DNA of 64,000 bases from Dendrobium chrysotoxum (lineage: Eukaryota > Streptophyta > Magnoliopsida > Asparagales > Orchidaceae): NCBI GenBank assembly GCA_019925795.1, contig CM034304.1:4899471-4963470 (forward strand). Direction: 5' to 3'. This document shows positions 22,663-35,398 of this stretch, piece by piece (position 1 is the first letter of the stretch; every line of letters begins with the position of its first letter). Both the position numbers and the translations under genes were made by a program. The notes below the pieces were generated by a model that worked only from the letters and a program-made list of their open reading frames with translations, made no database searches and was not told where the DNA came from.

Positions 22663-24985
22663 GGTGAAGATTTCAAGAGGTTTGGAGTTAATTTGCTACA
22701 AAAATAAGAAAATACTCCTAAGTAAATAATTAAACAGATCTATTAAATCACCAAGCTTAAAAAATCATGAAAAATACTAGAAAACTTCAAATTAAGCAAA
22801 CTCAAGAGAATTGGACTCATCTTTGGGTCTAATATTTTTAAAAAATATAAAATCTCTAGAATTCACTAAATCAAAAAGTCAACATTTGGGTTAAACATAG
22901 TTCATAAAATCCATGAGATTAGTAAAATTAATAAGTAATTATAGAAAACTATAAATTTTATAAACTCAAAGGCACTGGATTCATCTATAGTTCTAGTATA
23001 TATGAAAAATATGAAAACTCTAAAAACTATTATAAATCAAAAAGTCAAGAATTAGACCTATATTAAAATACATAAAAATATTCATTAAAATAGGAAAAAT
23101 TATTTAATCATTAAAACTTAAGTAAATCATCAATTCAATTCAATTAGATAGGTAAACAATATTAAATAAACAAACAATATTCCTACAATTAAAGTTTTTA
23201 GGCTGGAATACCTAAAGTTGTGTATCTACAAGTTCTAAGGAGGCTACGAGTCCTCGTGCTTGTTGTGACAATGTCACAAATGACTTTGACAGAAAGTAAA
23301 CACTGGAATTTGAAATTAAACAAAATAATAAATAAAATATAAAATTCAAATATAATTATTAATAAAATATGTAGATGTTACAGCTTTTCTTGCCCTTGTA
23401 TTTAATTCCTTTCAGGAGGGAAAAGGTGTATTAGATTGAGAAGCTTTAAGGATCAAAATATTTAATTAAAATGAACGACTCTATGCTTTCCATCTTCCCC
23501 AATTTTGGAGGATTGATAGCTTTATAAAAATGAGCCTAGGACTTGCTATTCACTAGCTTCTACTTAGATGTTATTGAACGCTATATTCATTAAAACAAAA
23601 ATATAAATAACTTTAACAATCAAAAAATTCTTAAAAAAAAAATTATAATATCTAAATCATTAAGTTAAATTCAAATCACCCTATAAAGTTCTTGAACAAA
23701 TAAATTTATTTATAGACAATATTAAACAAATAAGGCCTAAGAACTATCCAAGCCAAACAACCTTTTTCTACACACTCTTAAATTATTTGCTAAAACAACC
23801 AACTCTAGCCTATGATGAGTCGGTGGTTTCATTCGCTTGCCAGGCACATTGCTTGGAGACTACCTTATTTATATTTATTTATTTTCAATAATTTGGATGC
23901 CATACATCTTAAATTCCTATTGGTACACTTAGGCCCTTTAAGGACTGAATTAGAAGCATCAAGATATTATGCAAATACTTTACACTCTATGGTTATATAT
24001 ATGCTTTTATATTGCCTTCAAATTCCCGCAAGTGTGAAAGTACAATATACCTATGAATGATGTATATGTTCGAGTACTTATAAATTATAGATTATGTATA
24101 GATTGAGTTGTATAGTATCTTGAGTAATAAAAGATTTAAATATACCTGCTTATACATATGTAAATGGGGCTCGAAAAGTTGATTCCCTACCTTTGGAGGA
24201 TATTCTCTTTTGGGATAGTGAGTCTTCTCGCTAGAGTCATTTGAACTTAAAGTTAAAATTATGCATCTTAAGTCATAAAATTAGTATTATTCGTCCTTCT
24301 ATTTATTAGGATAGAGCGCAGTCTATCATTTATTACATCTAGGATGATTGATTGTGCATTAGGATTATTAGCTGGCAACTCACTCCAAGCAAGAATAAGA
24401 CCATATCATAATCACCTCTTCAATCTTTATACAATTACATAAATTCTTTTAAATCTAAAAAAAATTAATTCTAAATGTAGAGGACAACTAGAGAATTTAT
24501 AATCTAAAGCTCATACATTAAATCTTATTAGCCTAAATATTTCTTTAAATCCATAGGTTTTTAAAAATCTTTAGTCTTCATTTTAATCGAGAGTATTCTT
24601 TTAGGAGATGTAATTAACTATAGAGGCTTACTATTATAGTGAGTTTATAACACATAATAAAATAAACCCAGTCGTAGTTTCTTTCTAACGTAGGCAAAAT
24701 ATTTATGGAATGTAGAACTAAGCTTTAAAGATTGGATTAATTTCATAATTGAAATGATAGGTGAATGTTTCCTTTATCCTTTGAGGCTAACTGAATGTTC
24801 TCTATGCAGTGTTTCAATGATTAAGGGAATGTACTTCTTCTCAAATTGATATTGAAACATTAGTCTATCCTTAGAGATGGTATAATATTAAATCTATGCA
24901 TATTTGATTAAAGAAACTCAAATATCAATTTAAATAAAATCTTATATGACATTTAGATGTTAAATTAAATATCAACTATGGGCAT
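22663..24985. other. AT-rich non-coding region
   Basis: There is no supported gene. It is composed of A/T-rich words with long runs of short oligomers such as AAATTATTAAT. A short segment at 23220-23260 (CTACGAGTCCTCGTGCTTG) resembles CTCCTACGAGCTTAAGCCCTCGTAG at 63440-63470, hinting that both belong to one repeat family. A few open frames occur but have no family features. Confidence 0.4.
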
Positions 24986-26700
24986 TCAAATTTATTTTTC
25001 TTTAGTAGTTTGGCTTTATTTCTAATCACCAACCCAACGTCACTCAACTTATTCCTAAATACCCATTTGGTGCCAACTATACATTGATCCTTAGGTCTAC
25101 TAAATAACTCCCATACATTATTTTTAACAAATTAATTCTATTCTTCTTGCATGGCTAAGATCCAAAATTCAACATTTAGAGCTTGATCAACACTAGTTGG
25201 CTCTAACATGGAAATAATGTAGTGTGACTGACCTCTTTCCCAAGGCCTTGCATGGTTCTATCCCTTGCAGATGGATCTCCTAAAATGAACTCTCTAAGGT
25301 GACTAGAAGAGTATCTCCATTCTCTAGGAAAAATATCTTGGGGTTCTTCTCTACATTCATTGTCAACACTTTCTACTCCATGGGTAATCTCAAGCACATT
25401 ATCATCACCTATCCTAGTCTTAACAAATCTATCTCATTAAAGATAATGTAGGTGGATTCCCTTATAATATAGGTTCTTTTATTGAGGACCCAATAGACTT
25501 TACCAATTTAAAAATAACCTATGAAAACTCTTTCATCTACCATAGAATCAAACTTTCTTAAATGAGATTTACCATTCATAGGTACAAAACACTTACAACA
25601 AAAATTATGCATATGTGATAAGTTTGTTATCCTACCCTTATGTATTTCATAGAGTGTATATTCAACTTAGACCTAATATCCACCTGATTCAACACATTGC
25701 TGGAAATATTCAATACCTCTGCCCAAAATATTAATGGTAGACTATATTCTCCCAATATTGCCCTAGCTTCCTCTACTAGAATTCTATTCATTCTTTCAAC
25801 TATGAAATTTTGTTGCGGGGTTCTAGAGGGTAAAACATAATGACCTATCCCAGGTTCCCTATAAAATAATTCAAATTTCTTATTTTCAAAATTTTCACCA
25901 TTATCATAATAAATGATAGAAATTAAGCATTCAAACTACCTCTAAAATCAAGTAGAGAAGGTCCTAATTTCATCAAATGACTTACTCCTATGTGCTAGAA
26001 ATCTAACCAATTTGAATCTAAAGTAGTCATCTATAATCACAAAATGAAAGCTCATGCCACCAAGATTGACTATACTTACAGGTCCAAATAAGTCCATATG
26101 AAGGATTTCTAATTTTCTAGTTGTAATGATCTCCTTAATAAATGGAATGAAGATCTAGATTTCTTTCATAACTAATAAGCATCACATAGATGATCCTAAG
26201 TGAACTCTAACTTCGGGATGCCTCTAACTAAATCCTTCTTAGTTTTTATCCTAAGTATATTCATACTAGCATGACATAGTCACCTATGCCATATCCAAGA
26301 CTCAACTAAAATAATTTTGAAGCAACATATATCATCTAAAGTCTTAACATAATTCAAATAAAGTAAGTAAATATTATTAATTCTATTACCTTCCAAAACT
26401 GTTTTTCCATTTAAAGTAATAAGGCAATTTTTAGAAAGAAATTTAATGTCAAAACCTTTATTACATAATTGATTTATACAAAGCAGATTATATTTTAAGC
26501 CTTCTACTAAAAGTATATTTTCAATTAGAAAACCATTTTCTTTACCAATTGTACCTATACCTAACACTTTCTTAGTAGTATTGTCTCCCAAAGTCTTTAC
26601 CTCCACTCTTGGCCTCTAGCATTTGAAACTGCTACAAATCTCTCGACACATACCTCGAGCTGCCATTGTATAAGTATCACATCCTCTCACTGCACCCCTT
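24986..26700 (-). pseudogene. Cop-D protease, integrase and RT N-terminus
   Basis: 26606-26280 is the best-kept stretch: TLGDNTTKKVLGIGTIG, FLIENILLVEGLKYNLL and ESWIWHR, the end of the protease and the start of the GAG-pre-integrase zinc domain. Below it LCHASMNILR, KKDLVRGIPKLEFT and LCDAY are the zinc-domain remnant. Scattered integrase words continue to about 25200. ILAMQEE, KNNVWELFSRPKDQ and TKWVFRNK near 25160-25040 are the copia RT N-terminus, where the element stops. Nothing here could be translated as a unit. Confidence 0.78.
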
Positions 26701-26899
26701 ATTGGAGCATTCCTACAAAGAAAGCATAGGTTAGTCTTGGGAACCCAAGATGGTTTGGGTCCTGCCTTACGCTTGGGAATATGAATGTCATGCATTCTAT
26801 GTTTTGATGCTAATACTTTGGGCCTCCAAATTAGATGTGTTTTAAAGTGTGGTGCGCAAGTGCATGCAATATGTCCTAGCATGACACAAGAATTATACT

Positions 26900-28529
26900 A
26901 AACCCCTAAAAATAGATTTACTAGTCTAAATGGGGAATATTGCCCCTTCTTAGAAAAGCATGATGTAGGTAGTATTCTAGGTTGTGGCTTTGTATACATA
27001 AGATTTGTGTATTATTTTGAAGTGCATTTATTTTTTTATTAAATATTAATCTACACTCTTTTTAATTCCTATTTCATCCAATGCTTTATGCTCTTGTATA
27101 CATTTCTAGGGTAACTTTTTCTAACTCCTTAAATACTTCCTTTAATTCAAGATGCTCACTCTTCAAGGATCCATGTGACTTAAGTAATAAATATGTTTCT
27201 TATTCAATGCATCAAATTCTTCTAAAAATTATGTTTTCTCCTTACCTAATAAAGTATGTTCAATTTTAAAAATTGATTGCTTTTTTTATCAAAAATCTTG
27301 ATCTTCTTTCAAAGCTGAAAATTTCTTTTTTTTTCTTAATTGTGTGCTTGTTTTTCAATGTTTTATTTGAATCATGTATTTACTCAGAAATAAAAAAATA
27401 ATTTAACATAAGATAACTTACATACCTCATCATGATTTTATCTCCTAATAGAATCATTTGCCATTAAACATAGATTTGTTACCTCCTCTTCTGGTTATCG
27501 TTCTAAAGAGTCTGAAGTTGAGTCCACCTAAAATTTTTTTTGCATATATTGCTTCCCCCTTTTTGTGTTAGGATTATCATCAACCTTTTCCTTTATAGGG
27601 TGGCTCTTAAGGTTGGAGCAATCAAACTTTAAGTGTCCCATCCTTCTTTACTTATAACAAACTACTTCAGAAAAAACTTAATGAATTTTTTATTCTTACC
27701 ATTGCTCCTTTTGAGGTGGCGCTTATGTTTGTGATTCATAATGCTCTTAAATTGAAAGCTCATCAGTATTCAATGCTATAACCATGCACCCTTCAACTAC
27801 TTAGTCAATACTATCTCTGTCATCAACTTTCAACTCTATGGTTCTTTAATTTTTTCTTATCACTATCATCTAAGAGTGTTTGGCTCTTATTTTGCTCATA
27901 AGAAACAAGAGAGCCCCAAAGATTATCAGTAAAATAAACATTCTAATCTTAATATTCAAAAAATACAGTGACCATAGCATCATATGAATCAGATATATAA
28001 GGCAATATTTATTTACATTCTCTAAATTAGGACGTTCTCTACCAAAAGTATGCAGAGATGTGACTATTTTGGTGAACTTAGTGTATATAAGAAATTGTCT
28101 CACCAGATTTCATGTGAAATAGTTCATATTCATGTAAAAGTAGAATTATTTACGATTGATCACTTCATTGGTTCATTCATAAGTAATGCATAATCTATCA
28201 TAAATATATTTACCAATAGTGCATATAGATACTTATATATAGTCTTAAGATTTGAAGGCACAGAAACGTAATTCAAACATTTCATAAGTACTTGTGCTAA
28301 ATTCTCATGCTCTAAAAACCATTTAGTAATGGGATTTCTATTTTCATGCCATTAATAATGTGATGTGGAATAAAATAACCTATTTTATCATATGCCACAT
28401 ACGATGGTCAATTGATTGTAAGAATATAGACATGCAAATTTTCTAAAAATCAAATGGTATGTTTTCAAAAAAAGGTAAATGGTTAACTGAATACACTTCA
28501 TTAGTGTTATGGTTATCAAAATGTGCCAT
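26900..28529 (-). pseudogene. Cop-D gag
   Basis: The start MAHFDNHNTNEVYS at 28529 matches the MANF-type start of the other copies. DRLCITYE and TNEV (near 28180), TKIVTSLHTFGRERPNLENV (near 28060) and remnants of the basic region follow. A knuckle remnant is near 27650. Frameshifts are common and no Cys/His set is complete. Confidence 0.72.
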
Positions 28530-28572
28530 CGGATCAAACTCTATGTTTTAAAATAAAATTATATAAAAATTT

Positions 28573-28584
28573 GCTCTAATACCA
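28573..28584 (-). promoter_or_regulatory. Primer-binding site, Cop-D
   Basis: The minus strand reads TGGTATTAGAGC, one transition away from the TGGTATCAGAGC of Cop-A and Cop-B, two bases from the LTR end. Confidence 0.85.
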
Positions 28585-28586
28585 TT

Positions 28587-29312
28587 TGAAAGTTCAATAG
28601 ATGGTTATGAAACCAATTGAGCTATGTAATGGCACACAAAGAGGGTGGGGGGTGGGAGGGGGGTGAATTGGTGTTTCTTAATTTTTTTCTAAAACATTTT
28701 GAAAATTTTATCAAATTTTTTAATGTGGAAGAAAATAAATAAACCAAGACATAATTTTTCTATGATTTTATAGATAAGAAAAATAACAAAAGTTTTTAAC
28801 CTTTTTAGTTTTTTATTATTTTTCTTGTTGAAATAAAGAGTAAACTTTAATCAACCGTAAATATCTTTGTATCACAATAGTAGCTTAACTCAAACAAAAT
28901 TTGAATAAATAAATATGCAAAAAACAAATTTATAAAAAGTAAATATGGAAAATAAAAGAATGTAATGCAGATTTTATAGTGGTTTGATAAACTTGACCTA
29001 AGTCCCCTCCCTACAGTTTTCTTGTTTGGGTATTACACTAAATAAATAGTGACTCTCCTTCAGCCCCTACGACTATGTGAAGAAGCCCTTACACAAACGT
29101 TTCACCTACTCGATGCGGTTGAGTAGCCGAATCCCTTTCACCAACCTGGTATAGCGGAGTAGCCAAATATCTTTCACCTCACTACTGTGAAGAAGCCAGA
29201 ATCACTTTCACCCTCCTGGTAAAGCAGAGTAGCCTGTATCACTTTCACCTTTTTGATGTGGTGGAGAAGCTTAAATCCCTTTCACTCTGTTGGTGAGGTA
29301 GAGTAGCACGAA
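28587..29312 (-). repeat. Cop-D 5' LTR, partial
   Basis: The LTR 3' portion starts with TGAAAGTTCAATAG (complement of the LTR end). It has the family-typical GGGGGTGAATTGG block near 28655 and an array of GGTGAAGTAGAG-type units at about 29090-29300, the Cop-D version of the LTR minisatellite. It is cut at about 29312, so roughly 1 kb of LTR is missing. Confidence 0.8.
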
Positions 29313-30442
29313 GTTGATGATGATATAGCATTAATGACCTGGCAATTCAAGAGCTTTTTGAATTAAAAGAAAAGATGTCAACAACAGTCGATCAAAGGTA
29401 AATCAGGTAAAAGTACAAAAGTTTCTTCTAACACTACAAAATTTAAATGCAGGAAACTAGGACATGTGAGATCTGATTGCCCCAACATAAAGACTCACTT
29501 TACCATGTAGTAGGGCGAAGAATAATATAATTTCATAAGGGGCAAGTAAAGGGTGTAAAAATCCTTTTGGATAGGCTCCACCTTATATTCATCAGAACAT
29601 GAAGCAGAGGAGGAGATAACAAATTTGTGCCTTATTGAAAATGATAATCTTATCATTTTGATCAAGATGAGGGTACTCTCAAAAAAGGTCTAGTGAGAGC
29701 TTGTGGTACCTTAACAGTGGATGATCACGCCACACAACCGGAAATGTTAGAAAATTCATCACGTTGGAGGCAAGACCTAGAGGCAAGGTTATATTAAGAG
29801 ATGCAACACTAGGAAGGTGGTGGGATCAAGTATGATTGATAACTTTAAAAATTTTATTATTAAAATATTTTACTAGTAGATGGATTGAAACATAACTTGC
29901 TTAGTATTAGTTAACTATGTGATAAAGGATTTGACATAAAATTTCTCTCTACTAAACATTTGATTAATTTAAATGGAAAGTTAATTTAAAATGAAAATGA
30001 ATAAATAATATTTACATATTTTATCTGATTTATGTTGATTATTTAAATTCATTATGCTTGAATATTGTTGTTGATGAATCATGGCTATGGCATAAGCGAC
30101 AATTTCAAGTAAGCATGAAGACACTTAGAAAAATAACTCAGAAAGACCTAGTTAGAGGCGTAGCTAAGTTAGAATTCTCAAAGGACCACCTATGTGATGC
30201 TTGCTAATTAGGAAAATAATTCAAATCATTATTTCATTCCATTAAAGACATCGCTACCTCTAGTGACTAGAGATATTGCATATAAAATTGTTTGGGCCTG
30301 TTATTACAGCCACCTTAGGTTAAAATTTTTAAAATTGCAATAGATGATTATTACTCTAATTTTTCCCTAGTTAGTTTCATGTCTCACAAAAGTGAATCAT
30401 TTAAGGAATTTATAATGTTGTCCACTCCGATTTAAAGAAAAT
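29313..30442 (+). pseudogene. Cop-C gag end, protease and integrase start (interrupted by Cop-B)
   Basis: A plus-strand copia fragment beginning inside gag (DDDIALMTWQFKSFLN, matching EEDIVLMTRQFRSFLK of Cop-B). The knuckle at about 29447-29490 reads K-F-K-C-R-K-L-G-H-V-R-S-D-C, with the first Cys lost. Protease words (EARPRGKVILRDAT near 29770), the integrase zinc remnant (HLCDAC near 30190), LFGPVITATLG near 30292 and MSHKSESFKEF near 30380 follow. At 30438-30442 (AAAAT) Cop-B starts; the integrase resumes at 45085. Many stops. Confidence 0.82.
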
Positions 30443-32012
30443 TATTATGATTTGGGTACATTTGTTTATTCAAGTAAAATCTAATCTAAGTTATGTTTTT
30501 GATGATTACAAAAATTTATTATTTGTTTTATTCTTCTCCTAACAATTATTTCAGTTTTGTTGTGTGTATTAAAGTATTTTTCAGGAAATTCACACTCCAG
30601 ATTGCCGAAGACTTCAAGTTAACTTGTTCACTGTAAATGAAGTCTATAAATTTTAGTTTTCTTGAGTCTGAGAGAGTGTCATTCTAAGTTGGATAACTGT
30701 ACACACACACACAATGGGGGAGTAAAAAGTTTAAATTTTTAAACTGATCGTACAGTAGAATTTGATATCGTATGGGACGATCTGTAGAATATGTTCTCCA
30801 GATAAAACCCATATGGCAAGAAAATTTTTCTAAGGGATGTTCATACAGTATGAATACTATTTATACATTAGTTTTTACTGTACGAACTGCTCAAAATTGG
30901 GTTCATCCAAGGGTTTGTACGGGACGAACTATTCGTACGAAGCTCACTGACTTGATCATCCAAGGGTTCGTACGGGACGAACTGTTCATACAAAGCTCAC
31001 TAACTTGATAGTCCAAGGGTTCGTCCATGTCGAAACAGTCGTACGAAGCGCTCTGACTTGATCGTCCAAGCGTTCGTACGGGACAAAATATTCGTATGAA
31101 CGGCTCTGACTTGTTCGTCTTATGAGTCATACAGGACGAATCGTTTGATGTTTTGAACTATTCGTACGGGACGATCGGCACGTACTAAACTTGAAAATTC
31201 TATTTTTGGACGGTTTTTAGTGCCTTTAGTATATAAGGATCTTTAAGTAGAGTTGTGAAAAAATCCTTCTGTGAAAATTCTTTTGGGAAGTGAAAGGAGA
31301 GTGATTGGGAGAGTGTTTGGGAGTGAGTATTAAGAGATCTTTCAAGAGAGAATTGTGAGGGGATTCACAAGGTTATCCAATTGGGAAGATTTCTCTTACT
31401 TGTTCTCCAAGCATCTTCCTAATTCCTTAGAGACTTTTACAAGAGCATTGCTCGAGAGGATTCTGATTCTCTGCCGCACTTAGAGGGTGAAAAGTATAAC
31501 GGTTCTCTGTCGTACTTGGAGGGTGAAAAGGATGACGGTTCTATGCCGCACTTGGAGGGTAAAAAGGATGATAGTTCTCTGTCGCACCGATATTGGTGGA
31601 AGAGAGTTTGTAAAGGCTTCTCCGCCTTGCTGGGGGGGCAAAAGGAGAGTCACTTGAGTTTAGTGCAATACCTAGAGAAGGAGTCTCTAGGGAGTGGATG
31701 TAGGTCGTGTTTGACCGAACCACTATAAATTCTGGTGTTTTCTGTTCACTGTTTATTTTTCCGCATTTTTAATTTTCCACAGTTTATTTTCTTTTTGGTT
31801 GAATTTCTGTGTTGAACCAAAGAGCAAAAAAATTATCTCTGTTCATACTGTACGAAGTTATATCGTACTGTATGAAGTTATATCGTACTGTACGATTAGC
31901 TTTAAAATTATCCAAATTACCAAGAGTAATTTTTAAAAGGACCAATTCATCACCCCGTCTTGGTTAGCCTAGGGACGTGAGCAATAGGTCTAACAACCTA
32001 TTCGCACTTTCA
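30443..32012 (+). repeat. Cop-B 5' LTR
   Basis: About 1570 bp, ending CACTTTCA just before the primer site. Contents in order: the TTTTGATGAT inverted-repeat arm (30496-30543); a CA microsatellite (30702-30712); a CGTAC-rich block; five direct repeats of 53 bp built on CCAAGGGTTCGTACGGGACGA at 30905-31180; a TATA motif; and four 36-bp repeats (GGTTCTCTGCCGCACTTGGA) at 31463-31600. Confidence 0.9.
31230..31236 (+). promoter_or_regulatory. Candidate TATA box, Cop-B 5' LTR
   Basis: TATATAA followed by GGATCTTTAA, conserved at 44317-44323 in the other LTR and in Cop-A. The 36-bp repeats lie 230-370 bp downstream and would thus be in the transcribed leader. Confidence 0.6.
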
Positions 32013-32014
32013 AG

Positions 32015-32026
32015 TGGTATCAGAGC
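32015..32026 (+). promoter_or_regulatory. Primer-binding site, Cop-B
   Basis: TGGTATCAGAGC, complementary to initiator Met tRNA, two bases after the LTR end TTCA. Confidence 0.94.
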
Positions 32027-32071
32027 TAATTTCAAAAATCACTATTTTATATACTTTTTGAAATTTTGATC

Positions 32072-33600
32072 ATGGCTAATTTTGAAAATAGAAATACTAT
32101 GGAAGGATACTCGATCACTAGACCACCGTTGTTTCATTATATCCCTTTTGATTTTTGAAAAACTCGCATGTCTACTTTTCTAAAATCACTTTACTAACGT
32201 ATGTGGATGTTAGTTCAGGATGGTTATACTGAACCTACTAGGATTGTAGAAGGAATAAGAGTTCAAACACCTTTTATAAACTGGAATGTAGAATAACGTG
32301 AATTAGCTAAACTGAATGCTAAGTGTTTGAATAGTTTCTTTTGTGCTTTAAAGTCAGAAGATTACATGCGTGTGTCTACCTGTAAATCAGGAAAGGAAAT
32401 TTGGAATAGGTTTTCAATCACATATGAAGGTACGAATGAAGTAAAATAAACTAGATTGAACATTCTCTTGCACGACTATCAACTTTTTCGCATGAAATAG
32501 AATGAATCAATCTCTGACATGTACACTCATTTTACACACATAGCCACTTCATTGCATGCTTTAGGTAGGGAGTTGACGAATGTAGAGAAAGTTAACAAGA
32601 TATTACATTATTTACCTCCTGCATATTATGCAAAGATAACTGCAATAACATAATCTAAAGATTTGAATATTTATTCTATTAACAATCTTCTTGGATCACT
32701 AATTGCTTACGAGCAATCGGTGACTCAAAGATAGATTGATACATGTGAGAAGCGAAAGGAGAAGAACATTGCTTTAAAGGTGAATGACTCTGAAAGTGAT
32801 CAGTCACTTCTGGAGGATGAAGAGGATATTGTCCTGATGACGAGGCAATTTAGAAGTTTCCTAAAAAGGAAGCAGAGAAGTCACCAGCATTCGAACAAAG
32901 GTAAGTTCCAGAAGAATGTTAAGGCTTCTAATAAAGTCATTTGCTATGAGTGCAGGAAGCCAGGACACATTAAGACAGACTATCCCAATCTCAAAGGAAA
33001 TCCTAACAAGGAGAAGACCGAGGAGAAACCAAAGGATAGAAGGGGTAAAAAGAGAGTACAACGAGATTTCTGGGCGGACTCAGCTTCAGATTCGTCAGAA
33101 ATAGCACCAGAAGAGGAAGCTATAAATTTGTGCTTAATGGCTAATAATCTTGACCATTCAGATGAGGATGAGGTATGTGATTTAAGCTATGAAGAATTAT
33201 TTGAAGTTTCTGAATGCATACACTCTGCATATAGGAAACTTAAGAAACTGCACGCTAAGTTAAATTTGGATTATTTAGAACTGTAGAAAGAATATGAGAT
33301 CCTTAGGAAAGATCATGCATTAATTCATAGCAACCACATGACTTTGTTGGATGAGTATGGTGATTTAAACAAACAGCATAATCTTTTAAAATCATTACAC
33401 ACTGAACTTGAAAATGATTTTAAGACCTTTATGGATGAATCGGATTCTAGAGAGCATGAGTTGAAGATTGACAACTCGATTCTAGAAAGTACTAATGCTT
33501 ATCCTAAAGTTCAGGTAAAAGCACTTAAGGAAAATAGAAATCCACCTAAACTTGAAGAGTTTCATGAGACCTACCACAAGATCACTGATTAAAGATCTAA
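32072..33600 (+). pseudogene. Cop-B gag with zinc knuckle and coiled coil
   Basis: The start MANFENRNTMEGYS is at 32072. The UBN2-type capsid block (FFCALKSEDYMRVST, KEIWNRF, ITYEGTNEVK, ATSLHALGRELTN) is followed by an acidic stretch LLEDEEDIVLMTRQFRSFLK and the intact knuckle CYECRKPGHIKTDY. The last Cys is Tyr, so the fourth zinc ligand is lost. Next come basic RRGKKR and a long heptad region (about 33170-33450; ELFEVSE, LKKLHAKLN, LLDEYGDLNKQHNLLK) predicted to be coiled coil. About eight stops occur but no net frameshift: the frame set at 32072 is the same one used at 36500. Confidence 0.9.
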
Positions 33601-35398
33601 GAAGAAAATTTTCAGGAAGAATAGGTTGGTGAATCCCTTTCCAGGGATAAAGTGTTTTCTTGTGGTAGTTTTGACATATTTCCCACACCTGTACACTTAA
33701 ATATAGAACACATTTAGTGTGGAGACCTAAGGTGCATAAATCATAGCATATCACACATGCATCTGTTTTAAAATTGTCAAGAGGTGAACCCAAACTTGTT
33801 TCGGTTCCCAAGACTAACATTTGATCATTTTATAGGAACACTCTAATATAAGACCTAATGATAGTATTTGGTACCTGGACAGTGGCTGCTCAAAGCACAT
33901 GACTGGAGATACGAATCGATTTATATCGCTGGAAGCCAGGAATGGAGGCAAGGTGACCCTTGAAGATAATTCCACCAAGAGAGTGGTAGGTACAGGTATA
34001 GTTGGAAATTCAAAAAACTTTGTGATTGAGAATGTACTATTGGTTGAAGGTTTAAAATATAATCTGTTGAGTATTAGTCAATAATGTGACAAGGGCTATC
34101 ATATAAAGTTTTTACCTACAGGTTATGTTATTAGTCTAAATGGAACTGTTGTTTTGAATGGTGATAGGGTTAACAATGTTTACATGCTAGATTTTAATTT
34201 TGTTAAAACTTTTATTGCCTTGTGTTTGAAAGTTGTATCTGATGAATCATGATTGTGGCATAGAAGGCTTTGTCATGCTAGCATGAAAAATCTTAGGAAA
34301 ATCACTCAAAAGTAACTAGTTAGAGGAGAGCCTAAATTAGACTTTACTAAAGATCACTTGTGTGATGCATGTCAACTAGGAAAATAAGTGAGATCCTCTT
34401 TCAATTCGATCAAGGAAATTAGGACTAGAAAGCCCTTAGAAATTCTTCACATGGATTTATTTGGAACTATTAGTACCTTAAGTTTAGGAGGAAAAAGATT
34501 TGGGGATGTTATTATGGATGACTATACTAGATTCACCTGGATTAAATTTTTGAATCATAAGAGTGAATCATTTGAAGAGTTTAGAGATTTTGTCACTTGG
34601 ATTCAGAGGAAACTTGGTTTTGAAATAGTTAGTATCCAAAGTGATCATAGGGGAGAATTTGAAAATGAAATGTTTAATGATTTTTGCAAATCTCTTGGAA
34701 TTAAACACAACTTCTCAGCTCCTAGGACACCTCAACAGAATGGAGTTGTAGAAAGAAAGAATAGGACATTAGTTGAAACTGCTAGGGCCATATTGGCAGA
34801 ATATTCACTTCCTAAATATTTTTGGGCTGAAATAGTTAGTACAACATGCTATGTGTTGAATAGGGTGTACATAAGATCTTAATTGAATAAGACACCCTAT
34901 GAACTTCTTAGAGGTAGAAGTCCCAACCTCTCATATCTACATGTTTTTGGATGTAAAGTGTTCATTCATAATAATGATAAAACTCTTCTAGGAAAATTTG
35001 ATCCAAAATCAGATGAAGGAATCTTTCTAGGATATTCAAGTATTGGAAAATCCTATAGAATTTTTAATCAGAGAACATTGGTAGTTGAAGAGACCACACA
35101 TGTTGTTTTTGATGAATCTTATGATAGTAAAGGGTCTAAGTTAGATGAAGATGAGGTTGAGGTAGTAACCCAAAAACTTGAAGATCAAAAAGTTGAAGAA
35201 AGGGTTGAAAAAGAAGAGGAAAACCAATTACCTAGAGAATGGAAATTTGTAAGAAGTCATCCTAAAGAGTTAATTTTAAGAGAACCAAGTGAAGGAGTTA
35301 GGACTAGGCATGGTTTAAGGAAAGAACTGAATCATTCAGCATTTATTTCAATGTTAGAATCCACGAACATAGAACAAGCACTTTTGGATGAATTTTAG
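33601..35398 (+). pseudogene. Cop-B protease and integrase
   Basis: 33601-33860 is decayed, with two compensating frameshifts. The protease has WYLDSGCSKHMTGDTNRF (DSG catalytic triad at about 33878) and VIENVLLVEGLKYNLLSIS. The integrase zinc domain reads LWHRRLCHASM and LCDACQLGK (34256-34386). The core keeps all three catalytic acids: LHMDLFGTIST, IQSDHRGEFENE and QNGVVERKNRTLVE. YFWAEIVSTTCYVLNRV and HVFGCKVFIHNND follow, with a chromodomain-less C-terminus and an acidic linker (LDEDEVEVVTQKLED). Stops stand at about 34082, 34247, 34313, 34385 and 34880, mostly explicable as single transitions. Confidence 0.92.

Larger units (their letters stand above)
24986..29312 (-). mobile_element. 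Cop-D: decayed 5' part of a copia element
   Basis: A minus-strand copia fragment with 5' LTR, primer site, gag, protease, integrase and the first part of RT. It ends abruptly near 24986 within the RT N-terminus and at about 29312 in the LTR, where plus-strand Cop-C gag begins. Stops and frameshifts are dense, more so than in Cop-A, Cop-B or Cop-E, so it is among the oldest copies here. Confidence 0.82.

Noticed and set aside
23812..24060. Open frame of 82 codons in the AT-rich region
   Set aside because: No recognisable domain, AT-rich composition, no neighbouring element; likely chance.
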